Positions 31,479 through 42,627 of a stretch of DNA of 64,000 bases are shown here, one piece after another. The first letter of the stretch is position 1, and each line of letters starts with the position of its first letter. The notes beneath the pieces were generated by a model. The model was not told where the DNA came from. It ran no database searches and saw nothing but the letters and a program-made list of their open reading frames with translations. A program made the position numbers and the translations under genes. The stretch comes from Alopecurus myosuroides (Eukaryota; Streptophyta; Magnoliopsida; Poales; Poaceae), in the NCBI GenBank assembly GCA_028641055.1, contig CM054060.1, forward strand, positions 166,064,416 through 166,128,415. The letters run 5' to 3'.

Positions 31479-33784
31479 TATATATCCGAATTTTACAAAA
31501 AAATTATTTGGAGCACCGGCTAAAAATAATTTTACTCTGGTAGAAACTCACACAGAGGACTTCTCTCAATTATCCTCAGAGGAAAATGACATCCTCACAG
31601 CAGACTTCTCCGAAGAGGGGGTCTTTGACTCTATTAAATAAATGGAAAACAACAAAGCACCGGGACCAGTTGGGTTCCCTGCTGAGTTTTATCAAAAATT
31701 CCGGGAAGTGATAAAAGGTGACTTCATGGCTATGGTTTACGAATTTCAACGAGGGGAGCTGCCTCTATTTTGGTTGAATTTTGGTACCATAATTCTACTT
31801 CCTAAAAAAGAAGACGCGACTCAAATACAACCGTCTCGCCCAATTTGTTTACTAAACGTCAGTTTTAAGATCTTCATGAAGATAGCTACTTCACGGATTT
31901 CTAAAATTGCACATACAGTCATCCGACCGACGCAAACGGCTTTCATGCCAGGGCGCCATATTCTAGAAGGGGTTGTGGTGCTTCATGAGACCATTCATGA
32001 GCTTAAGAGTAAGAACATGGATGGCGTACTTTCAAAATTTTATTTTGAAAAGTCCTATGACAAGATTAATTGGTCATTTCTAAAGCAAGCTATTTGTATG
32101 AAGGGTTTTCACAAAAAATGGATTGACTGGATCGATCAATTTATTCGCAAAGGTTGTGTGGGGGTTAAGGTGAATGATGATATAGGTCATTATTTTCAAA
32201 CCCAAAAAGGTTTGCGGCAAGGTGACCCGCTTTCACCCATCCTGTTTAATATCGTTGCAGATTTTCTAGCCATTCTAATAGAAAGAGCTAAAGAGGATGG
32301 TCAAGTAGAGGGGCTTATACCCTATCTTGTTGAAGTTGGGGTGTCCATTCTGCAATATGCAGATGATACGATAATTTTTATGGAACACAACTAAACATGA
32401 AGCTTATTCTTTGCATATTTGAGCAACTACCGGGTCTCAAAATTAACTTCCACAAGAGCAAAATTTTCTGTTTTGGTAAAGCCAAAGAGGAGGAGTGCGA
32501 GTACATATTACTGTTTGGCTATGAGATTGGGTCTCTCCCTTTCAGTTATTTAGGGGTTCCAATACATTTTCGTAAGCTCACAAATAGTGAGTGGAAGCCT
32601 GTTGAGGACATATTTGAGACAAAATTAGCCCGCTCGATGGGCAAACTTTTGTCATATGGGGATCGCCTTACGCTAATTAATTATGTCCTAACCAATCTAC
32701 CGATGTTTATGTTGTCCTTTCTAGAGATACCCAAAGGGGTATGCAAAAGACTGGACTACTTTAGATCTCGCTTTTTTTTGGCAAAGTGATGGCCATAAAA
32801 AGAAATATCGGTTGACAAAGTGGAATTTTATATGTAGACCTAAATATCAAGAGGGTCTTGGGGTGGAGGTTCTGGAGTTAAAGAACAAGAGTATTTTATG
32901 TAAATGGAAAGAATTACTAAAAAATAAATATCTTTACTCCAAATCTCTCTCTCAAGTTCAAGCAAAACTTTCATATTCACCATTTTGGAAAGGCCTCATG
33001 AGATTTAAGGAGTAGTTCTTTTCTAGATGATCTTTTCATGTGGGTGATGGGCAGAACACAAGGTTTTGGGAAGATACATGGTTAGTAGGTTCGCCGTTAT
33101 CCCAACAATATCCACCCCTTTATAATATTGTCCAGCGAAAAGACGTGTCGGTACAATCTGTTTTAGGGGAAACTCATCCTAATATAGCTTTTAGGAGAGC
33201 CTTAACGGGTAACAAATATGATCACTGGTTGAATCTTGTTGCACGTTTAATGGATATTTCGTTGTCCGCTGAACATGATAGTTTTGTCTGGGGTCTAACG
33301 AATTCGGGTGCCTATACGGTTAAATCCATGTACCTTGATCTTCTAAATGGTAACATCGCATTTCTTCGAAAATATATTTGGAAGCTAAATGTGTCTCTAA
33401 AAATAAGAATTTTTATGTGGTTTATCTACCGTAAAGAGTTGCTCTCCAAGGTTAATTTGTCAAAAAAAGAATTGGCATGGTAGCATTAAGTGTTGTTTCT
33501 GTGACGAAAGTGAAACAATTCAACACCTTTTTATCGACTGCCCGCTTGCTAAACTAATTTGGCGTGTTGTTGTTGTTTATATGACATTTCATATTGCTCC
33601 TCCAACTAATATCACAAATATGTTTGGGAATTGGTTGCATGGAGTGCCAAAAAAAGAAAAGGCTCAAATTAGAGTTGGAGCTTGCGCTTTACTTTGGGCT
33701 ATATGGAATGTACGTAATGGTATTATTTTTAACAAGTCGAAATTCTCTTCTTTCTTGCAGGTGATACATTTGGCCATCCACTAG
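31479..33784 (+). pseudogene. LINE ORF2 remnant: reverse transcriptase and zinc-binding region
   Basis: Reverse transcriptase motifs in order: NNKAPGPVGFPAEFYQ (from about 31650), RPICLLNVSFKIF, QTAFMPGRHILEGV, a GLRQGDPLSPILFNI block (about 32210-32255) and YADD (32356-32367). A stop at 31639 and another at 32392 interrupt it, and the downstream part (32397-33784) continues in shifted frames to a zf-RVT-like region with a C-x-x-C...H-x4-C pattern near 33490-33545. It would have primed reverse transcription at a nick on chromosomal DNA. It is broken by at least four stops or frameshifts plus the copia insertion. Confidence 0.85.
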
Positions 33785-34089
33785 ATTTGTATGTGGTCTT
33801 ATCTCCAGCCCGTGGAGCGCCGCCGGGACATGGGTTTTGGGTGCGCACGTTTGGAAACGGTGGCAAGGAAGTTGTTCAGCCGGTTTGGATGGCAGCTTAC
33901 TTATAGGCTAGCATGTTAATGCAAAGGAGTTGCATGGTTCTAGATTTTTTAGACGGTCGATACATGTCTCAACCATGATCTGTAATAAGATGTTTGCATG
34001 TCAAATTTAAATAAAGTAATAAAAAGCTGTATGCATCATTTTGATGCAGAGGCGGGGGCTTTTCCATTTCGAAAAAAAATCAGGAGTAG

Positions 34090-34277
34090 TGTTTTACACC
34101 GCAAGGTGGCTTGAACCTGGGTAAACTGCCCATCACCATTGTTGTTAGCTCCGAACTTTCTTCATGAGGCCTCACAAGAGGTGCAGAGAGTGTGGTTTAG
34201 CCCACAGTGTTCGAACCTCTCGAGAGTCCCAGTCCTTTGACAGACCACTCTCCGATATTTGGCATGCCAGGTAGGGG
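34090..34277 (+). repeat. LTR end and primer-binding site of gypsy element A
   Basis: Continues the LTR after the LINE and matches 59690-59866 of element C. The primer site TTTGGCATGCCAGGTAGGGG (34258-34277) has one change in the palindrome compared with the common TTTGGCGCGCCAGGTAGGGG of Tat-type gypsy elements. Confidence 0.75.
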
Positions 34278-34306
34278 CTAAGGCACTCCTTGATCTCCTC
34301 GCTGAC

Positions 34307-35925
34307 ATGGCACCTGCTCGTACCACTCGCGCCGACCGATCTCGCCGCAGGATCCGGCCTAACCCCGCCGATAACAACAACCACGGTGACGACATGTAGT
34401 GCAGCGCAGCAGGCGCTGGTGGCGCACCCGACGTGAAGGATCAGAACTCCTCTCACCCGTCGCAGAGAGAGGCCAAAGCGCCTCCGCCACCGCCGCCGCC
34501 GTCCGGCCGCAAAGGGCCGTCAGGGTCACGGGACGCTACGAGAAGCACACCCCCCGCCACAACTTTGTTGTTGGCCCGGAAGTTGCTCTTGCACCCGTCC
34601 GCACTGGAAGGACACGCCGCATGGCTCGCCCGCGTCTAGGAGCTAGTCACCGATGTAGACGTCCCCCACAGCTGTTGCGGGTAGGCTGCGTTGGCTAGCC
34701 TAGGAGTGTGGCAGCTCATAATGCGCCAGTCCTTTCCCATGGTACAACATCGCTGGTGCAAGGCGATCCCCCACCTATGTCCCTGACAAGGCCCATGCCT
34801 CCAAAGCTCCTAACAAGAGCGACAACAACTGGCATATCTTGCGCACCCCGTTAGGCGCACGCGTGCTAATCGAGCATAACCACGAGCGTGAGCGGTGCAC
34901 CATCCGCGACCTTGTCAGAGTAGGGCACGCAAACCGCCTGGCGTACAACAAGGTGCGCGCCAATATCTATGTTGGGGGCTGCCTCACATTCACCAAGCAA
35001 CTCCGCACGGTCGCATGGCCGCCAAAGTTCAACCCAATGTTGCCTCCTCGCTACGACCGCACCTACCCTCCCCTAGACTTCGTGCAGCTATACAACCACG
35101 ACGTGTGCGCTGCAAATGGAGATGACAAGTGTATGGCCAATTGGCTACCCATGGGCCTCAAGAGGCTGCCTTTGTCTAGCTCGTGAACCTGCCAGAGGGG
35201 TTCGTCAGCTTGTACGAGGAACTGTGCCTCCACTTCGTCGCCAACTTCAATGGCTCCTATGAGTGCCCCCTCACCTACAACGACCTCCGCGCTATGCGAC
35301 AGCGCCCAGGCGAAATGCTCCGCCAGTACCTCCAGCGCTTTAACCAGACGCGCAACAAGATCGCCCGCATCGCCGATGCAAATGTCATCTCTACCTTCCG
35401 CGAGGGAGTCACCAACGAGCGCATGCTCGAGAAGCTCGGCATCAGCGACGACCTCTCCTCCGCCTTCGAGCTCGTGGACTTGTCTTATAAGTGCACCAAG
35501 GCGTAGGAAGGGCGCCTCTTCAGGCACAACATCCCCTTCGACGAGTCCAAGGCCGTGGCTCCCAAGGCCAAAGCTAAGAACAAGAGCGACGACGCGGATG
35601 CCAAGCGCAAAGCCCCGGCCGTCTTGGCAGTAGAGCCAGAGCGCAAGTACGACCGCAGTGACGGCGCCCCCGTGGCCGACAACTGCCCCTTCTACACATT
35701 CCACAAAATGCACTCTCACTCTATGGAAGATTGGTTCCAGCTGGAGAAGCTCCGCGGCGATCGCCTCATGAGGAATGGCTAGGATGACTACTCTCGAGGC
35801 AATGGCCGCAGCGGTGGTCGCTGGGAGGAGCGCGGCCTGAACAACTATTACGGGTACAACAACTACAACGCCAACACCAATGGATACAACAACAACTACC
35901 AGCAGTTTCCACATCAGCAACAGTA
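34307..35925 (+). pseudogene. Gag of gypsy element A
   Basis: Starts ATGGCACCTGCTCG just after the primer site. The core Gag helices are readable in two frames: EHNHERERCTIRDL... (from about 34870) and LYEELCLHFVANFNGSYEC... (from 35210) with LTYNDLRAMRQRPGEMLRQY, the conserved retrotransposon-gag pattern. A stop ends the frame at 35504, and the Lys-rich tail with a degenerate CPFYTFHKMHSHSMEDW zinc-like motif follows at 35550-35780. An Asn/Tyr/Gly-rich tail closes it. Stops and frameshifts make it non-coding now. Confidence 0.8.
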
Positions 35926-36138
35926 GCGTCCGTCGCACCGCCCAACCCACTCCCTCCTTAGGTGAATGCTGTCGTGCAGTACCGCCCTAAGAGGAACTAG
36001 GGAATCGGCGAGGAAAACTGCAGGGGCTACCAAGAGGCCACAGGCTACACCGCCTGCATCCTCGGCAGATCACAAGCTCCCCTCTCCAACCGCCACTTTA
36101 AGAAAATCTTACGAGAGATCAACGTCGTTCTCCCAGGG

Positions 36139-36822
36139 ATGGAGGCGTCCAAACCCCTCAAGTGGTTCGAGTACAAGGTCTCATTCAACGTCCGCGACCA
36201 CCCGAAGTCCACAAGGACCGTGGGCGCCACCCCCCTAGTTTGCACCCCCACCATCAACAACATTGTCATCACCAAGACGCTTCTAGACGCGGATGCATGC
36301 CTCAATGTAATCTTGATGCAGATGTTCGAGAAGCTGCAAGTGCCCTACGAGCGCCTGGCTCCCACGAGGCCCTTCACTGGCGTCACCAACGGGACCACGA
36401 TTCTCTTGGTACCGTTGCGCCTCGCCGTCACGCTCGACACTCGGCAGAACTCCGACACCAAGACTCTCAACTTCGACATGGTGCACATCGCCCTCCCCTA
36501 CACCGCCATCCTCGGCTATCCAGCTCTGGCCAAGTTCATGGCAGTTATGCACCATGCATACAACATCGCCAAGATTCCTAGGTCCGCCGGAACCATCACC
36601 ATCCATGGCGAGGTGGAGGACGCGATGCGCTCTGTCGAGCACGCCTACAAGCAAGTGGCATCCTTATATACTTACGTTGAAGTCGACGCGGGACACCTCC
36701 ACGAGGTTCCCAAGAAGAGGCTGTTACTCTCTCCTGAGATAGCAGCCACCCAGAAGACCTCCCCGAGCGCTGGGGGCTCGGGGGCTACCACCATTCTCCG
36801 CGCGGGTCTGCCTCCCACTTAG
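36139..36822 (+). pseudogene. Retropepsin-like remnant of gypsy element A
   Basis: Open for 227 codons. The catalytic loop reads LLDADACLNV where the lineage normally has V-D-G-G-x-G-L-N-V; the aspartate is kept but both glycines are lost. FEKLQVPYERLAPTRPFTGV and the AILGYPALAKFMAV turn align with the fragment at 9340-10392. No reverse transcriptase follows, so even when younger this copy was non-autonomous. Confidence 0.75.
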
Positions 36823-37890
36823 GAGGGCGTACCCGCCGCCTAATTACTCCGTGTGCATTTACAAGGCCGTGGGAGGTGCTACCCACAAGGGGAACCCGTG
36901 ACGCCACGGTAAAAACGATGCCAATATCTCTCTCCGTGAGGGTCTCAGAGAGCTCTCACCAGGCGTGCCGCATGGCCGTGAGAGCTTCTACCCACACAAG
37001 TGGGTGCCACAGAGCAATCTTTTGCACCTAAAATCGCGCGAGTATCAGCCCCATGACGATGGGAGTCCCGTATCCGCACGGTGACATCAAGTGCCTCTAG
37101 GGGGACCACAAGGTCACGACATCCCCAAGCGTTTTGTAACATATGAGTGTCTCACCCTAGCAGTAAATTCAGTTGCTTTCCCAAACAATTATCTCTTTGC
37201 ATGCCGGCATGCTTACATATATGCATCAAACACACTCCTGTGCGTTCACCCCAGCATGCATACTTTGCTCTCAAGAGGCGCGCGAGTGTCTTTTCCTCAC
37301 GAGAGCATCCCGTGAGCGGGGGCTAGGATGGTGTGTGTGTACGGGTCGCTACTGTATACAACACCTCGGCAAGTCACCTCGCCAAGTCCCTTGGCACAGG
37401 TCTCCTCACAAGATGCTCACGAAGGAACAGAAAAACGCGTGCCGTTGCCAAATTACGAATGGTTGCAGGCAAATAGATCCCTCTGGAGCAGGGCACGTAG
37501 TCCAAGAAGTCCTCCACAAGGAACCAGAAGAAATCCTCCACAAGGAACCAGGAGGGATTCTCCACAAGGAACAACAAGAGGTCCCCCGTGAGGAACACAA
37601 AGCAAAGCCTCTCGAGAGACTCTCCATATGCACTGCCTCGACAAAAAGATTTCACCTCCCAAAAGCTAAGTTTTTCCACAGACAAAGTATAATAATAAGA
37701 AGTGCAGAATATTCCTTATAGAGCTAAAAGTTCATAGGCATTAAAGACAGACACTACAAGTTAGGTACACGAAACAGGCCTTCAAGTGGCATGACCGCCC
37801 TTCTCCGACTCTCCTCCATCATTAGAGGATTGCTTCGTGCCGCCCGGGGCTACATGTGTGAAGGTCTTCACAAAGGCACTCACAATGCCC
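36823..37890 (+). other. Non-coding spacer of gypsy element A
   Basis: No gene supported. It carries a fourfold 24-bp tandem repeat near 37501-37600 (core CCTCCACAAGGAACCAG) that keeps a frame open by chance (ILHKEPGG-like units). Confidence 0.6.
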
Positions 37891-37891
37891 T

Positions 37892-39010
37892 TCACACGGG
37901 CAACAAGAGAAGAAGCGGGCTCCGTAGGGACCTCGTCCACCAGGGAGTTAAGCTTGAAGTCGGGCTAGAGCAGGATGATGCGGGAGAAGAGGTGCATCGT
38001 AGCTGCCGCCAGGAGTTGGCAGCACTCCTTGTTGACAAGGCCATCCATGCTCTGGACTTCCTCCTCCACCAAGTCAAGGAACTGGGCAAAGAAGTGGAGA
38101 CAGCGTACGACGTTATACCGACCAGGCGAGGCAGGAATTTCGATGCGCAGTCGGTCGCCCACCTCGTGGACTCAATTGACGGCGCGCCGGAACGTCTCCT
38201 CAAGCTGGTGCCGGAGCTCCTGCGCTTGCTCCACCTGCTCGGGCCTTTCCTCAGCTAGAGGCATGAGCCACGCCTTCAATGCGAATAAGTCCGACTGGAA
38301 TTGCATTGACTGCACGACAACACGGCACCCCACGCTCTTCTCCTTGTCACGATTCTTGTAGAGCTTGACGAGCTCTCCCTTGAGCTTCTCAATCTCTGAG
38401 AGCAACGCCTGCTCGACCTTGCCGGAGTCCTCCTTCTGCTGCTGGAGCCTACTGTTGAAGTCCGCGTCTAGATCTTTGCGTGTATGTTTCACGCCCCGCC
38501 TGAATTTTCTCCTCAACAAACTTCTGATGTTTTTCTTGGGAGGCCTTCAGGTCGCGGTCCAGTTTCTCGAGGCGTTCGCGCTCCTCTCTGACCTCCCCCA
38601 GGAGCCGGTCGACCTTCGCTTCGCGCTGCTTGACCCCCTTCTCAAGGGTCTGGACCTTCTCCTCCCTGGTGGAAAGGGAAGCTTCGTGGGACTCCAGCCC
38701 CTCCTCGCGGGAGTTCAAAGCCTTCTCACGGAGAGCGAGGGCCTCCTCCTTCTCCTGGAGAGCAAGGGCATATTCGTCAGCTTCCTGCTGATGCTCTTCC
38801 CTCTCCAAGCGAAGCCTCTCCTCATGGACCTCCGCTGCCGCAACCTTGCCCTTGGCCTCCTCGAGGGACGCAGCCGCTTCTCGAGCAGAGGCCTCGCACT
38901 CCTGCGTGGTCTGCTTGAGCAGCTGGCTGCAGATGGCTTGCGCGGCATCCTCTCGGCGGCGGCACGACTCTACCGTTTCGCGGAACCGGGCGCCCACCTC
39001 ATCGAGGCGC
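37892..39010 (-). pseudogene. Antisense coiled-coil ORF of gypsy element A
   Basis: On the minus strand two overlapping frames (38997-38449 and 38519-38172, frameshift near 38510) encode a highly charged protein rich in Glu, Lys, Arg and Leu with heptad spacing, e.g. LEEAKGKVAAAEVHEERLRL and EKLKGELVKLYKNRDKEK. It looks like the C-terminal coiled coil of the 'putative gypsy type transposon' proteins of grasses, whose N-terminal part (PF04195-like) is not present here but occurs in the element at 62333-63788. It runs opposite to gag, as known for some large gypsy elements. The role of such proteins is not established. Confidence 0.65.
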
Positions 39011-39123
39011 TCGCCTTGGTGACTAGCGTGGAACTAACCTCCACGCTGGCCTGGACCATGTCGACAACATCCTTTGCGATCTTGTACATTCTACCTACAG
39101 ATTGGCGGTCCGTAGGTCAAATA

Positions 39124-39230
39124 GATGTGGCCAATTAACTCATCTCGGACGAGTTGAGTGACCGGTTTGCACATTTTGCGAGTTGAGTGACCAATTCACT
39201 CATCTCGGACAATTGAGTGACCAACATTGC
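39124..39230. repeat. Scrambled filler-like repeats at the junction of gypsy A and the copia fragment
   Basis: Two imperfect copies of CTCATCTCGGAC followed by GAGTTGAGTGACC or AATTGAGTGACC occur at about 39139-39165 and 39198-39224, and a third GAGTTGAGTGACC at 39180-39192; parts are inverted relative to each other. The block belongs to neither neighbour and looks like templated filler DNA left by end-joining repair. Confidence 0.55.
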
Positions 39231-41235
39231 GTTTATCTGTATAATGTGAATAATCATCAAGGATAACTAAATAATATTAAAAACCAGAGACACTAGGAAT
39301 AGGAGATGTCCAAAGATCGCAATGTAATAGCTTAAAAGGAAAAGTGGCAGATGTAGTGGAGGAAATAAAGGGGAGCCGAGCATGTTTGCCGCATTGACAG
39401 GCATTACAAACCGAAGAATCACGAGAAGATCTAGAGCTAGGGATACAAAATTGTTGAAGAAATGATGATAGTGTTATGTTGTTGGGATGACCCAGTCGGC
39501 GATGCTAGAGATCAACAAAGGCGTGCAGGGCTTGTGGAGGTGAGGTAGGCGCGCCATGGAGAGGATAGAGATCGCTAGGACTATTGTAGCAGGCTAGAAC
39601 TGCCTTGTTGTTCAGATCCTTCACAGACAACCCGAAAGGGTCAAATTCAAGAGAGATAGAATTATCGGTAGTAAATTCCCTAACAGAGATGAGATTTTTA
39701 ATTAGGGATGGGGAAACTAGAATGTTACGAAGAGTGAAAGGTTGTGTAGGATGTGGAATATATGAGTGTCCGGTGCAGGTGATTGGGATAGATGAACCAT
39801 TGCCAACAATGATTGATGAATAGTGAGAAGGAGAACAAGATGACATCAAATTCATATTTGAAGACATGTGAGAGGAAGCACCAGAATAGAAAATCCAATC
39901 CGTACCTTGGTTGTTTAGCGTGAATTTTTTCATGGTAGCGATGAAGCTTGCCTGATCCCATGTTGACGATGAAGGAGAGGTAGGCGGTAGTGGAGCGACC
40001 GACGGTGACGTGATGTAGGGGAGAGCTGGAGGAGCGCCATGCATGGAGGAGGTTGTCGCAGCAGGGTAGCCCGGCAGTGCATCGTAGTAAACGGATGGAG
40101 GTGTCGGAGAGCCGTATGTGGGATGAGCCATGTAGACATGCGAGTGTGGATGCGAACGATCCGGGGGCTCCTGTCGAGGGACGTAGACTAGGACTCCATG
40201 TGCCCGTGTAGGAAGGCGGGGTACCATAGGGGGGATGGCGCGGTCCATGGCATGGGCCACGCCTGCACCAGACCCGTCCAGGGATCATGAGGCGGGTGGT
40301 ACGACAATATAATTGTAGGTGGCAGCGGTGGTGTTGGTGTTGATGAAGAAGAGCCGCTAGAGAGAGGAACGCCGGTGCGAGGTTGCGGTGGTCGATACAC
40401 CGGGTTCTTGACACGATAATTCGGACTTGGACGCCAGCCCGGGGGAGGCTGAGGTGTAGGCAAAATGGCTAGAGCCGTAGAAGCCACAGGTGGAGCCGGG
40501 GGCCGAGTGCCGGCGTGAAAGAGTTGCGGCTTTGCGAGCTTGCATCTGTGCTTCGAGCTGCAGCATGGAGTGGACCTCGGCGAAGGAGGGACGCGGCCGC
40601 ATCATGGGGATGAAGACGATTTTCTTGTCGAATTGCTCTCCGAGTCCAACGAGAAGGGCGTTGATGAGAGGACGATCGTCCACCGGATCGCCGAGCTCGC
40701 GAAGCTCATCGTTGATGTCCTTGAGGCGCTGACAGAAGACAGTGACCATCAAGTCCCCTTGGGTGGTGGTGTGAAGCTTGGTATGGAGAGTGTTAATCCG
40801 GGCATCAATGTTGTCCTGGAAGAGTAGACGTAGGGCGGCCCATAACTCGGAGGCAGTGGCATCATTGTTGGAGGCGAGATTGAAGAGCTCGGCGGTGATT
40901 CTGGTATATATCCACTGGATGATGGCGAGATCGTTCTGGACCCATCTAGGGTTGGCGGATTGAGGAACAAAAAAAATTGCCTCGTTGTGGCGGCGGAGAC
41001 CGCAGTGTCCGAGGTGGATATGAAAAAGATGGCACCAATGGTAATAGTTGTGGGATCCGAGATCGAGAATCACATGGATGAACGACGAGATATTGGCGAT
41101 AGTATCGGCAAGAGAAACATGAGCAATTTGTGGTGGGTATTGGGTTGAAGAAGAGGGGACGCAGACGGCTTGGTAATCAACGATGGTAAATAGCCGATTG
41201 GCCGGCGGTGTTGGTGGTTTCGGCGGTAGAGCCAT
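39231..41235 (-). pseudogene. Copia gag-protease-integrase fragment
   Basis: The minus-strand frame starts at ATG 41235 (MALPPKPPTPPANRLFTIVD). Residues 40-200 are a copia Gag domain of the UBN2 type (NPRWVQNDLAIIQWI, then a long helical part), followed by a Pro-rich region. Protease reads DWIFYSGASSH, with tyrosine-serine in place of the usual aspartate (W-x-x-D-S-G-A), so the catalytic Asp is lost. The GAG-pre-integrase and the start of integrase (HCDLW, then a stop) lie at 39240-39420. At least two frameshifts are present near 40360 and 39505. Confidence 0.75.
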
Positions 41236-41430
41236 GACCAGGTGTACAAAATCTATACGTGTGATACCATGAAGATTGATAGAACTATTGATTGTATTGT
41301 AGATTTTTTTTCGAGAACTAGAGGGGGGGGGGATAAATCCCCACCGCTTATTATATTACTTGAACATACACTAGTCATAGTGTTGATAACAAGAAGACCT
41401 TACAGGGGGAACAAAAGGAGAGAGAGCAGA

Positions 41431-42500
41431 TCAAGACTCGTTACAAGAAGAGAGAAAGAAAGCACGCATGTTATCGCTATCAACACGGATACTAGTAGGG
41501 AAACGGTAGCGCCAGAGGAGAAGGTCATTGGCCACGCGATGGACAACCACGTGGGGATCACACACAGAAGCGTTGAGGACATCATTGTTCCGCGCCTTCC
41601 AAACGTTCGAGAGGATGGTTGCAAGCCCAACGTGCCAATCAGCCATCGCCGGCCATGGGGGCGGGATATCCCAGATGGAGCCGTAGTCGGCGAAGCGGAT
41701 GCGCAGGATCCTCCATACCACGGCCGCAAACCTGCACGACAAGAGGAGGTGATGACCGGTTTCCGACTGCCCGCACCTCTCGCACGCGTCGGAGGGGGCG
41801 CAGTGCTTGAGGAACAGGTTGGCAGGGGTGCTAAGCCGATCAATATCCGCCAGGTACGCGAAGATCTTGATCTTCGATTGGAGCTTCAAAGCCCAAGAAG
41901 TAATCGAGGACGCGTCAAGCCTCCCGTTGCAGGAGAGCAGCCTGTAGGCGGCGCGGGAGGAGAACAGCACCTTGGGCCCCCAGGCGAGGCAACGTGAGTC
42001 CTTGCCATTTGTTAGGGCAAGGCTGGAGTAGAGCCTAGTGACAGTATCTCGCTGGGTCGCCGCAATAGTCGAGAGCCGAGGCCGAAGATGCATACCCTCC
42101 ATGAGAACCGAGGCGACGGAGGCATGCGGCCTATTGCAGCGTGAGAAGAGAGCGGAGAAGCGGCCACACAGGGGGGCTCAGGCATCCAGTTGTCGAACCA
42201 GATGGACGTGTACACACCGTCCCCGGCGGTGGTCCGAGTGATAGACCTGTAGAAAGAGACACCATGCGCCACAATGCGCTCCATGAAGGATGGGCAAGAG
42301 GAGAGAGTCCCGAGGTCTCTCGCCGAGTGCTGTCGAAACGAGGTCTTCCACGACAGCAACTCCCTCTGATGCAACCTATGAACAAATTTAAGGAGAAGCA
42401 CAAGGTTCTGGAGTCACAAGTCCCGGAGCCCAAATCCGCCTTCCTGCACACGTAAACAAGCCTTGTCCCAGGCAATTAGGAAGCGAGCAGCAGAGCATGT
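41431..42500 (-). pseudogene. LINE ORF2 C-terminus, zinc-binding (zf-RVT) region
   Basis: The frame 42102-41431 carries WALKLQSKIKIFAYLADIDR and C-E-R-C...E-T-G-x-H-L-L-L-S-C, the zf-RVT zinc pattern C-x2-C...H-x4-C that closes plant L1-type ORF2. The segment 42475-42012 in shifted frames is the preceding linker with SIWFDNWMPEPPC-like text. It is non-functional because of frameshifts and the missing N-terminal part. Confidence 0.8.
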
Positions 42501-42627
42501 ATCCTTCCCGGTCTAGAAGAAGGCCCGGCGCCTCCTATCCAGACTCTCTATAATCTCCTGTGGTAGCAAGAACGAGCTCATGAAGTAGGTGGGCGGGTTG
42601 TTGAGGACAACATTGCCAAGGGTCCGG

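Larger units (their letters stand above)
24901..34089 (+). mobile_element. LINE (L1 type) inserted in the LTR of gypsy A, itself split by a copia element
   Basis: Bounded by the 11-bp target duplication ATCAGGAGTAG (24901-24911 and 34079-34089). The body is 24912-25010 plus 31479-34078. It is 5'-truncated within ORF2, starting just before the phrase NTKNFHLIANGK, and ends with an A-rich tail after CATTTCG. Only the endonuclease-distal part, reverse transcriptase and zinc-binding region of ORF2 are present. Confidence 0.9.
24229..39123 (+). mobile_element. Gypsy element A, interrupted and truncated
   Basis: Order: 5' LTR (24229-24911 and 34090-34257, split by a LINE), primer site (34258-34277), gag (from 34307), protease-like remnant (to 36822), spacer with 24-bp repeats, and an antisense coiled-coil ORF (37892-39010). 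There is no reverse transcriptase, integrase or 3' LTR. The relative C at 58957 starts with the same LTR and gag, which allowed the boundaries to be read. The right end is cut at a scrambled junction (39124-39230). Confidence 0.8.
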
